Shown: in pieces, positions 1-5,336 of the stretch
Layout of the letters: each line of letters begins with the position of its first letter
Position numbering within the stretch: the first letter of the stretch is position 1
Origin: an uncultured Candidatus Saccharibacteria bacterium
Lineage (GTDB): Bacteria; Patescibacteriota; Saccharimonadia; Saccharimonadales; Saccharimonadaceae
Length of the DNA stretch: 10,467 bases
Direction: 5' to 3'
Assembly: GCA_938036845.1 (NCBI GenBank)
Contig: CALHWA010000102.1
Span: 1-10,467, forward strand
Made by a program: the position numbers and the translations under genes
The notes under the pieces: generated by a model
Database searches by the model: none
Told to the model about the DNA's origin: nothing
What the model saw: only the letters and a program-made list of their open reading frames with translations

Positions 1-6
1 CAGATT

Positions 7-15
7 TGTGGATAA
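7..15 (-). promoter_or_regulatory. DnaA box (TTATCCACA)
   Basis: The minus strand reads TTATCCACA, a perfect match to the E. coli-type DnaA box TTATNCACA. It lies 46 bases upstream of the proposed -35 element of the mraZ promoter. A single box at the window edge does not make an origin. It could be part of an origin extending to the left, a DnaA regulatory site for the division operon, or chance. Confidence 0.4.
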
Positions 16-38
16 GCGCCGGTGCGGCGGGGAATGCC

Positions 39-105
39 GTGGGTAAAAGGGGTTGCGTGTGGGTGAGAGTGGGTATTATACTGGGAGTAGTGGAAGAAAG
101 TGGGT
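39..105 (+). promoter_or_regulatory. MraZ operator: phased GTGGGT repeats
   Basis: Exact GTGGGT hexamers start at 39, 59, 69 and 100. Degenerate copies start at 49 (GGGGTT), 81 (CTGGGA) and 90 (GTGGAA). Spacing is 9-12 bases throughout, so the sites fall on one face of the helix. Known MraZ proteins bind direct TGGGN repeats separated by 5 bases (10-base period) upstream of their own gene. The array spans the -35 and -10 elements of the mraZ promoter, so bound MraZ would be expected to block transcription. Seven near-copies is more than the three usually described for E. coli. The autorepression role is inferred from family knowledge and position. Confidence 0.75.
53..82 (+). promoter_or_regulatory. 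mraZ promoter
   Basis: A -35 element TTGCGT (53-58) and a -10 element TATACT (77-82) are separated by 18 bases. Transcription would start near 89 and give a leader of about 85 bases. Both elements are interleaved with the GTGGGT repeats. The -35 is weak (three of six consensus bases), so the call leans partly on position. Confidence 0.5.
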
Positions 106-119
106 AACCACGAGAAAAA

Positions 120-129
120 CAAACACCAC
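120..129 (+). repeat. A/C-rich leader 10-mer, copy 1
   Basis: CAAACACCAC lies in the mraZ leader, 44 bases before the start codon and inside a G-poor run of about 35 bases. Identical copies sit just before the ftsL-like start and within the first codons of ftsQ. The role is unknown. A structure-free leader or a translation-related element is possible. Confidence 0.4.
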
Positions 130-173
130 TGCACAAAAACAAAATAATTCATCTGTAAGGATCGCCACACCCC

Positions 174-536
174 ATGGATTACTTCGAACGCAAGCTGGAT
201 GACAAGCGTCGGCTCACCATACCGACAGAGCTTCGGGCGGAGTTTGCCAGCGGCGTAGTCCTGACGCGCGGCTTTGGCAGCTACCTCCACCTGTATGCGC
301 AGGATGTGTGGGACAGCCAAGTAGAGCCAGCGCTGACAGGCAGCATCCTGGATGAACATGTCGCCGACCTCAACGTCAAGTTCCGGCGCGGCAAGACGGC
401 TGCCACCCTAGACCAAAAGCAGGGCAGGGTAACAGTAGAGCAGCATCTGCTGGATTATGCCGGGATCTCGCGCGAGGTTGTGGCGGTGCGCGCTGGCCAG
501 TATTGGCGCCTCATGGCACCGGAGCAGGCCGAGTAG
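174..536 (+). CDS. mraZ: MraZ transcriptional regulator of the dcw cluster
   Basis: This 120-residue protein belongs to the MraZ/AbrB-like (SpoVT-type) DNA-binding family, which forms rings that bind direct repeats in front of the dcw operon and usually repress it. The family's tandem repeat is visible. The first half has DDKRRLTIP near residues 9-17. The second has DQKQGRVTVEQHLL followed by DYAGI near residues 79-97, matching the DxxGRvxxpxxLxxyAGi signature. It is shorter than the typical 140-150 residues. The start codon is preceded by AAGGA (157-161) at a long spacing of 12 bases. The gene is first in the cluster and has a phased GTGGGT array over its promoter. A 604-base structured gap follows, so it may be transcribed partly on its own. 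Confidence 0.93.
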   Translation: MDYFERKLDDKRRLTIPTELRAEFASGVVLTRGFGSYLHLYAQDVWDSQVEPALTGSILDEHVADLNVKFRRGKTAATLDQKQGRVTVEQHLLDYAGISREVVAVRAGQYWRLMAPEQAE

Positions 537-549
537 CGAGGCTGTTTTT
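525..549 (+). terminator. possible weak terminator or attenuator at the end of mraZ
   Basis: A short stem pairs CAGgCC (525-530, one bulged G) with GGCTG (540-544) around the mraZ stop codon and is followed directly by TTTTT (545-549). Five pairs and a bulge make it weak. It could attenuate rather than stop transcription into the following gap. Confidence 0.3.
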
Positions 550-688
550 GTGACGCTCTTTAACAAGCACGTGTAACTGATATCCTCGAGATCGACCATC
601 TGGTAGTGAGCCATGTGGGCACCCGACCCACGTAAAACCTTGTCGGGCGCACCTTCCTCACAAACACCTCCCAAAAACTCCACCTCAC

Positions 689-708
689 ATAATTGCTGCG
701 GCAATTAT
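689..708. other. 8-bp hairpin with TGCG loop
   Basis: ATAATTGC (689-696) pairs perfectly with GCAATTAT (701-708) around the loop TGCG. There is no T-run directly after it on either strand, so it is not a clear intrinsic terminator. Confidence 0.5.
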
Positions 709-725
709 ACACATAAGTCTCTCAA

Positions 726-770
726 ACGATCTTTGGCGGGCTCTCTCGGCCCGGTACAAGCAAAGATCGT
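726..770. other. 45-base hairpin: 10-bp outer and 5-bp inner stem
   Basis: ACGATCTTTG (726-735) pairs with CAAAGATCGT (761-770). Inside it CGGGC (737-741) pairs with GCCCG (749-753) around a 7-base loop, leaving an asymmetric bulge at 754-760. No T-run follows on either strand. It looks like a structural RNA element or a DNA inverted repeat rather than a terminator. Confidence 0.55.
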
Positions 771-853
771 CAACAAAAACAAACACATTTTATGCGAAAA
801 CAAACAGGTTTCGCTACCAGGTGGGTGATCTCGAACCCGCATCGGACTATCTC

Positions 854-1044
854 GCAGTAGCCTGAGCGGAGACGTATCTTTTAGAATCAATAGCGTACAT
901 TGCTTTGGCGTATCGCCTACTGCATTCGGGAACTCTGTAAGGGTCGACACTCCCCGAGTATCGACCTCTTGCGTTGGGCTGAGAATCTGTTGGGACAACA
1001 ACAGATTCTCACACTCCCTCAGCAGCAGGTCGATCCGCCAAAGC
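854..1044. ncRNA. candidate structured RNA with interleaved helices, family unknown
   Basis: The helices visible are: A, GCAGTAG (854-860) with CTACTGC (917-923); B, GCTTTGGCG (902-910) with CGCCAAAGC (1036-1044); C, ATCGACCT (960-967) with AGGTCGAT (1027-1034); D, a 13-bp hairpin 980-992 with 999-1011, loop GGACAA; E, 942-952 with 956-966. A and B cross, which would be a pseudoknot. C and E share bases 960-966 and exclude each other. Strand evidence conflicts: E has an A-C mismatch on plus but a G-U pair on minus, while B extends by a U-G pair only on plus. The strand, ends and function are unknown. A minus-strand RNA or the rsmH leader are both possible. Confidence 0.4.
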
Positions 1045-1076
1045 GAGAAGCCGTATGCTTTTGCATTGTAGACATG

Positions 1077-1104
1077 AGCATAATAATAGCATGCCACCAG
1101 GCAA
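1077..1104 (-). promoter_or_regulatory. possible minus-strand promoter for the structured region
   Basis: On the minus strand TTGCCT (1104-1099) and TATGCT (1082-1077) are 16 bases apart, placing a start near 1070, just outside helix B. Each box matches four of six consensus positions. This is speculative. Confidence 0.25.
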
Positions 1105-1140
1105 GAATATTATTGCGCACTATGCTACCATAAGAAACGT

Positions 1141-2103
1141 ATGAGTATCAAAGCACATCCACCACTTCATGTTCCGGTATTGCTGGAGGCAGTGTTGGCC
1201 CAGCTCCAGCCACGTCCAGGTGAGCGCTATCTCGACCTGACGGCGGGGTATGGCGGCCATGCCACAGCGATTCTCGAGCAGACCCAGACGTATACCACGG
1301 CGTGTTTGGTCGATCGCGACCAGTATGCTTTGTCGCAGCTTGGTAGCTTGGCAGGGCAGGGCGCACGGCTGATGCATTGTGATTTTTTGCAGGCAGCACA
1401 GCAGTTGGTTCGCGAGGGCGAGCAGTTTGATTTGCTGCTACTGGATTTGGGGGTGTCGTCACCGCAGCTCGATCGAGCTGACCGAGGGTTTTCCTTTACA
1501 CACACTGGTCCGCTTGATATGCGGATGGATCAACGCCAGGCGATGACTGCTGAGCAGATTGTCAACCACATGGCAGAGGCAGAGCTCGCCCGACTGATCA
1601 CCCGCTACGGCGAAGAACCGCCAGCGATAGCACGGCGCTATGCTGCTGCTATTTGCGCGGCACGGCCACTGTCGAGTACTGGAGAACTCGCGCGCGTCAT
1701 CGAGCACGCTACTCGTGGCAAGCGGGGCAAAACCCATCCAGCCACGCGTACCTTTCAGGCAGTCCGCATCGCCGTCAATGATGAATTGACGCAGGTAGAG
1801 CAGACGCTCCAGCTGGTGCCAGCCTTGCTACGCACTGGTGGACGTGTGGGAGTGATTAGCTTCCATAGCCTCGAGGATCGGCTCGTCAAGCGCTTCTTCG
1901 CGGAGCAGCGCCAGGCAGGCTACGAGGCCGAGCTACGCATCCTCACCAAGAAACCAATCGCGGGCAGCCATGACGATGCTTACAATCCGCGTGCCCGCAG
2001 CAAAAATATAAAAAACAAAAAAAGGAGTAGGGACATGCCAGTTCGTATCCCCGTACAAAATCAATCAATCACGACAACCGTATTGGTCCGCCACGGCAAA
2101 TAG
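1141..2103 (+). CDS. rsmH: RsmH, 16S rRNA (cytosine-1402-N4)-methyltransferase
   Basis: This 320-residue protein (also MraW) uses S-adenosylmethionine to methylate N4 of C1402 in 16S rRNA at the ribosomal P site. HVPVLLEAV begins near residue 10. The SAM-binding loop LDLTAGYGGHATAIL is at 31-45 (usual form DxTxGxGGH). LLLDLGVSSPQLDRADRGFSF, starting near residue 99, and ISFHSLEDRLVKRFF in the C-terminal half are highly diagnostic. The ending is unusual: after the conserved NPRARS the chain continues for about 30 residues, Lys/Arg-rich and then uncharged. That tail is encoded by an A-rich stretch containing a Shine-Dalgarno-like AAAGGAG (2021-2027) and an in-frame ATG (2035). No good ribosome binding site precedes the start at 1141. 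It heads the run of tightly spaced genes to murG. Confidence 0.95.
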   Translation: MSIKAHPPLHVPVLLEAVLAQLQPRPGERYLDLTAGYGGHATAILEQTQTYTTACLVDRDQYALSQLGSLAGQGARLMHCDFLQAAQQLVREGEQFDLLLLDLGVSSPQLDRADRGFSFTHTGPLDMRMDQRQAMTAEQIVNHMAEAELARLITRYGEEPPAIARRYAAAICAARPLSSTGELARVIEHATRGKRGKTHPATRTFQAVRIAVNDELTQVEQTLQLVPALLRTGGRVGVISFHSLEDRLVKRFFAEQRQAGYEAELRILTKKPIAGSHDDAYNPRARSKNIKNKKRSRDMPVRIPVQNQSITTTVLVRHGK

Positions 2104-2125
2104 CCCTTGGCTCAAGACCTCGCGT

Positions 2126-2149
2126 TGGGGCGGCGCGTTATCCGCCCCA
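2126..2149 (+). other. GC-rich hairpin between rsmH and ftsL-like gene
   Basis: TGGGGCGG (2126-2133) pairs perfectly with CCGCCCCA (2142-2149), with an 8-base loop. No T-run follows, so it is more likely an RNA-stability or processing element, or a translational barrier, than a terminator. It occupies the largest gap (92 bases) inside the rsmH-murG operon. Confidence 0.5.
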
Positions 2150-2181
2150 TCCTAGAAACGACCCCATACCAACGTTAAACA

Positions 2182-2191
2182 CAAACACCAC
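2182..2191 (+). repeat. A/C-rich leader 10-mer, copy 2
   Basis: CAAACACCAC ends 4 bases before the ATG of the ftsL-like gene and takes the place where a Shine-Dalgarno sequence would be expected; none is present there. Confidence 0.4.
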
Positions 2192-2195
2192 CACA

Positions 2196-2549
2196 ATGAC
2201 AACCTACACACGGACAATGCAATTTAATAGTCGACGCCAGAGCACCTGGAAGCGCAACCGTAACACCGTTGCTTTTGCTTCGGCTATCAAACTTGGGCCA
2301 ATCACCCACACAGTGCTGATTGCCCTCCTTATCACCATTCTTGGCTTGATATATCTAGCGCAGGCGACACACACGGTCAGCTATGGCTACGAGGCCAGCA
2401 AGATTGACGACAAGATCTCCTCTCTCAGCGAGCAAAAGAAGGACCTGGAGGTCGATAACGCCCGTCTGACCGCCCTTAAGGAAGTGCAGGGTAGTAGTGT
2501 GGCCAAAACGATGACAACACCAGCCAATACAGCGTACGCCAGCGAGTAG
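2196..2549 (+). CDS. ftsL: FtsL-like bitopic septum protein
   Basis: This is a 117-residue single-pass membrane protein. A basic cytoplasmic N-terminus (residues 1-34, with RRQSTWKRNR) is followed by one membrane segment, about 36-57 (ITHTVLIALLITILGLIYL). A short extracytoplasmic coiled coil follows at about 66-98, rich in K, E, D, L and S (EASKIDDKISSLSEQKKDLE region). FtsL sequences are poorly conserved; the call rests on topology, size, and the slot between rsmH and ftsI, which is where ftsL lies in most dcw clusters. FtsL partners with FtsB/DivIC and FtsQ and helps activate FtsW-FtsI. There is no Shine-Dalgarno before 2196, and an alternative in-frame ATG lies at 2217. The stop codon is 3 bases from the ftsI start. 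Confidence 0.75.
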   Translation: MTTYTRTMQFNSRRQSTWKRNRNTVAFASAIKLGPITHTVLIALLITILGLIYLAQATHTVSYGYEASKIDDKISSLSEQKKDLEVDNARLTALKEVQGSSVAKTMTTPANTAYASE

Positions 2550-2552
2550 CCC

Positions 2553-4307
2553 ATGCTGCAGCGCCATCTTGCTACGCCACGCGCTCAGGCGCTCGCCGCT
2601 GTGCTCGGCGGGCTACTTGTGGTGTTTGTACTGCGCCTGGGGTATGTGCAGTTGCTGCAGCATGATTACTATGTATCGCAGGCCGATAGCGAGCAAGTCA
2701 AGCAATTTCGTCTGCGCGCCCAGCGCGGTGAGATATACACCATGGATGGTACTACTCCCGCCAAACTTGTCATGAATGAGACGGTCTATACCGTGTGGGC
2801 CGACCCGATGGCTGTGACAGACGTAGACAAGATTGTGACGGTCCTCAACCGGGTCGCTGGTGGTAATGTGCGTGAGAATTTTCGCCAATACATCACGCGT
2901 AAGCCAAGCCGTTACCAGGTGCTTGCCACCAAAGTGAGCCGTAAGCAGGCTGAGCTTATCAAGAAGGAGAATCTCGCTGGGGTGGGCTTTGATGCAATGA
3001 GCCAGCGCGTCTACCCAGAGGGGCAGCTGGCCAGCCAAGTGCTGGGCTTTGTTGACGCCGAGGGCAAGGGGAAGTACGGCTTCGAACAGGCCAATGATGC
3101 GAAACTGCGCGGCACGGATGGGGTGCTTAAGACGGTGACGGACATCCGCTCGGTACCGCTGACGATTGGCCGGACGAACATCAACCAGCCTGCCAAGAAT
3201 GGAACTAACATGGTGCTGACGATCGATCGCAACATCCAGACGAGGGTCGAGCAAGCGCTCGTCGATGGAGCTAAGCGCAGTGGCGCGACTGACGTGAGTG
3301 CCGTCGTGATGAACCCACAAAATGGCCAGGTCTTGGCCATGGCCAACCTCCCGACCTACGATCCGTCCAACCTGAAGACGATCAAAAACGTCGCCGCACT
3401 CAACAACAACACCATCACCACACCATACGAGCCAGGCTCTGATATCAAGACATTTACAGTGGCAACGGGTATCGACAAAGGAGTCATCACGCCGCAAACC
3501 ACCTACAACAACACCGACAGCATCAAGGTAGACGACATCACTATCGGCAATGCCAGCAAGGGTCAGACGGGCAACATTACCATGCAGCACGCCCTCAATT
3601 GGTCGCTCAACACTGGTATGGTCACGGTGGCGCAGCGCCTAGGCAATGGCAGCTATATCACTCGCCAGGCGCGCGACACAATGTATGATTACTTCCACAA
3701 GCGCTTTCGCCTTGGGCAGCTGACGGGAGTGGAACTGGCTGGTGAGGCTAAGGGTAATATCGTATCGCCCACCCAGCAGCAGGGCAATGCGGTGCGCTAC
3801 TCTAATATGTCCTTTGGCCAGGGGATGGATGCGACGATGCTGCAGGTCTCGGCCGGCTTTAGCGCTATTATTAATGGTGGGACATACCACAGCCCCACCG
3901 TCATCGCAGGGACGATTGACGACAATGGCACCTTTGCCAAGGCGGCACGCAAGGCCTCGTATGCTCATGTTATCAAGCCGCAGTCATCTACCACTGTGCG
4001 CGAAATGGTACACCAAGCGCGCCAGGCCTTTTATGCGGGTGGTGACCGCGCGGGGTTCTACATTGGCGGCAAGACAGGTACATCGCAAACCATCAAGGAT
4101 GGCAAGTATATTTCCAACCAAACCATCGGTACCTACCTCGGTTTTGGTGGGGAGGTTGGCAAAACGCCGGCGTATGTTATTATGGTGGAGGTTTCGGGCA
4201 AAGGGCTGAATATGCAGGGGGGTCAAGATGCTCACCCGATTTTCACGGATATATCTAATTGGTTGCTCGACTATATGAAGCTCGAGCCGAAAGGACACAC
4301 ACCATAA
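2553..4307 (+). CDS. ftsI: FtsI / class B penicillin-binding protein, septal transpeptidase
   Basis: This 584-residue transpeptidase cross-links septal peptidoglycan outside the membrane, working with FtsW. One membrane anchor lies at about 12-36. The class B dimerisation motif RGEIYTMDG is near 58-66. The catalytic domain has all three penicillin-binding motifs: SxxK as S296-D-I-K299 within EPGSDIK, SxN as S351-L-N353, and KTGT at 507-510. The usual form of the first motif is EPGSTFK, so D-I replaces T-F next to the nucleophile, while the catalytic Ser and Lys remain. No PASTA domains follow; the chain ends about 75 residues after KTGT. The gene starts 3 bases after the ftsL-like stop, and its TAA overlaps the mraY ATG by one base, which suggests translational coupling. 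Confidence 0.93.
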   Translation: MLQRHLATPRAQALAAVLGGLLVVFVLRLGYVQLLQHDYYVSQADSEQVKQFRLRAQRGEIYTMDGTTPAKLVMNETVYTVWADPMAVTDVDKIVTVLNRVAGGNVRENFRQYITRKPSRYQVLATKVSRKQAELIKKENLAGVGFDAMSQRVYPEGQLASQVLGFVDAEGKGKYGFEQANDAKLRGTDGVLKTVTDIRSVPLTIGRTNINQPAKNGTNMVLTIDRNIQTRVEQALVDGAKRSGATDVSAVVMNPQNGQVLAMANLPTYDPSNLKTIKNVAALNNNTITTPYEPGSDIKTFTVATGIDKGVITPQTTYNNTDSIKVDDITIGNASKGQTGNITMQHALNWSLNTGMVTVAQRLGNGSYITRQARDTMYDYFHKRFRLGQLTGVELAGEAKGNIVSPTQQQGNAVRYSNMSFGQGMDATMLQVSAGFSAIINGGTYHSPTVIAGTIDDNGTFAKAARKASYAHVIKPQSSTTVREMVHQARQAFYAGGDRAGFYIGGKTGTSQTIKDGKYISNQTIGTYLGFGGEVGKTPAYVIMVEVSGKGLNMQGGQDAHPIFTDISNWLLDYMKLEPKGHTP

Positions 4308-5335
4308 TGAACCTCACCACACTCGTTCGCGAGCTCAACGCGACATTTCTTCTCAGCGTCGCGGCCTTTTTGCTGGCGATGGCCCTCACGCCGCTCTATA
4401 CTTACTTTGCGTATCGTTATAAGTTCTGGAAAAAACAGCGGGCCGCGAGCACAACGGGCGAGGAGTTGACGGTCTTTACCAAGCTGCATGCCGATAAATT
4501 TACGCGCGATATCCCCACTATGGCAGGGATGGTTGGCATTGTGGCCATTGCTGTGGTGACGCTGGGGTTTAATCTCGACCGAGCCCAGACCTGGCTCCCA
4601 CTGGCGGCATTGCTTGGTGGTGGGGCAGTGGGACTGCTGGACGATGTGATCAATATCAACAGTGATGGCTCGGGCTCGGCGGGTCTGCGCGCCTGGCTGA
4701 AGTTCTCAATGATCGCGGTGATGGCGGCGGTACTGGCCTGGTTTTTCTACGTTAAGCTGGGCTATACAACAGTGCATGTGCCGTATTTTGGCGACTGGCA
4801 GCTCGGTCCGTGGATTGTCCCACTCTTTATCTTTGCGGTGGTAGCAACTGGCAACGCGGTGAACATTAGCGATGGCCTGGATGGTTTGGCCGGTGGACTG
4901 CTGGCGGTGAGCTATTGCATCTTCGGGGTGATTGCCTTACTACAGGGGCATTTGCAACTGGCAGGCTTTTGCTTCACGGTAGTGGGAGTGCTGCTGAGCT
5001 ACCTGTGGTTTAATATCTATCCAGCACGGTTCTTTATGGGCGATGTGGGGAGCTTTGCCTTTGGGACGAGCCTAGGCGTCGTGGCGATGCTGACGAATAC
5101 GCTGTTTTTGCTGCCGGTCATTGGTGTGCTGTTTGTGGTAGAGGCGGGCTCGAGCCTTATTCAAATCCTCAGTAAGAAGTTCTTTCACCGCAAGGTGTTT
5201 ATCTCGGCACCAATTCATCAGCACTTCCAAGCAGTCGGTTGGCCAGAGGTGAAGGTGACGATGCGTTTCTGGGTGATCTCTTGCGTGACGGGCTTTATTG
5301 GCCTGATGATGGCGCTGGGTGGGGGGCACATCTAG
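4307..5335 (+). CDS. mraY: MraY, phospho-MurNAc-pentapeptide translocase
   Basis: This 342-residue polytopic enzyme transfers phospho-MurNAc-pentapeptide from UDP to undecaprenyl phosphate, giving lipid I on the inner membrane face. Signatures seen are IPTMAG near the N-terminus, GLLDD with the paired aspartates D112-D113, NAVNISDGLDGLAGG from N183 (D189, D192), FMGDVGS with D246, and PIHQHF with H304 and H306. About ten hydrophobic segments are visible. In most MraY proteins the last motif is HHH; here the middle His is Gln (Q305). The start at 4307 was chosen because it forms a TAATG overlap with ftsI and has AAAGGA (4290-4295) ahead of it; a further in-frame ATG at 4259 lies inside ftsI. 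ftsW begins one base after the stop. Confidence 0.94.
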   Translation: MNLTTLVRELNATFLLSVAAFLLAMALTPLYTYFAYRYKFWKKQRAASTTGEELTVFTKLHADKFTRDIPTMAGMVGIVAIAVVTLGFNLDRAQTWLPLAALLGGGAVGLLDDVININSDGSGSAGLRAWLKFSMIAVMAAVLAWFFYVKLGYTTVHVPYFGDWQLGPWIVPLFIFAVVATGNAVNISDGLDGLAGGLLAVSYCIFGVIALLQGHLQLAGFCFTVVGVLLSYLWFNIYPARFFMGDVGSFAFGTSLGVVAMLTNTLFLLPVIGVLFVVEAGSSLIQILSKKFFHRKVFISAPIHQHFQAVGWPEVKVTMRFWVISCVTGFIGLMMALGGGHI

Positions 5336-5336
5336 A

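Larger units (their letters stand above)
537..1140. other. 604-base gene-free, highly structured gap between mraZ and rsmH
   Basis: No reading frame on either strand here looks like a protein. The stretch is dense in inverted repeats: a hairpin at 689-708, a 45-base hairpin at 726-770, and a set of interlocking helices from 854 to 1044. An A/C-rich unstructured run (771-808, containing AAAACAAACA twice) separates the two halves. It may be a long 5' leader of rsmH on the plus strand or encode a minus-strand RNA. No convincing plus-strand promoter for rsmH was found; TTGCAT (1061-1066), 17 bases, TAATAG (1084-1089) is the best weak candidate. Confidence 0.6.

Noticed and set aside
726..770. Hairpin considered as intrinsic terminator
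   Set aside because: No T-run follows on either strand.
844..868. Group I intron-like R/S elements (minus strand CTCAGGCTACTGCGAGATAG)
   Set aside because: P and Q elements and plausible exons are missing; resemblance is a few bases only.
813..1070. tmRNA, tRNA or RNase P RNA on the minus strand, suggested by GCGGGTTCGA near 826-836 resembling a T-arm
   Set aside because: The T-stem does not pair, no acceptor stem or CCA end fits, no tag ending in ALAA was found, and the RNase P motifs GAGGAAAGUCC and ACAGNRA are absent.
2613..3590. Long minus-strand frame of 325 codons
   Set aside because: It lies wholly antisense within ftsI, which has all penicillin-binding motifs; the translated product shows no domain.
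4259..4306. Upstream in-frame start for mraY inside ftsI
   Set aside because: ATG 4307 forms the stop-start overlap with ftsI and has AAAGGA upstream; the extra residues are not part of the family.
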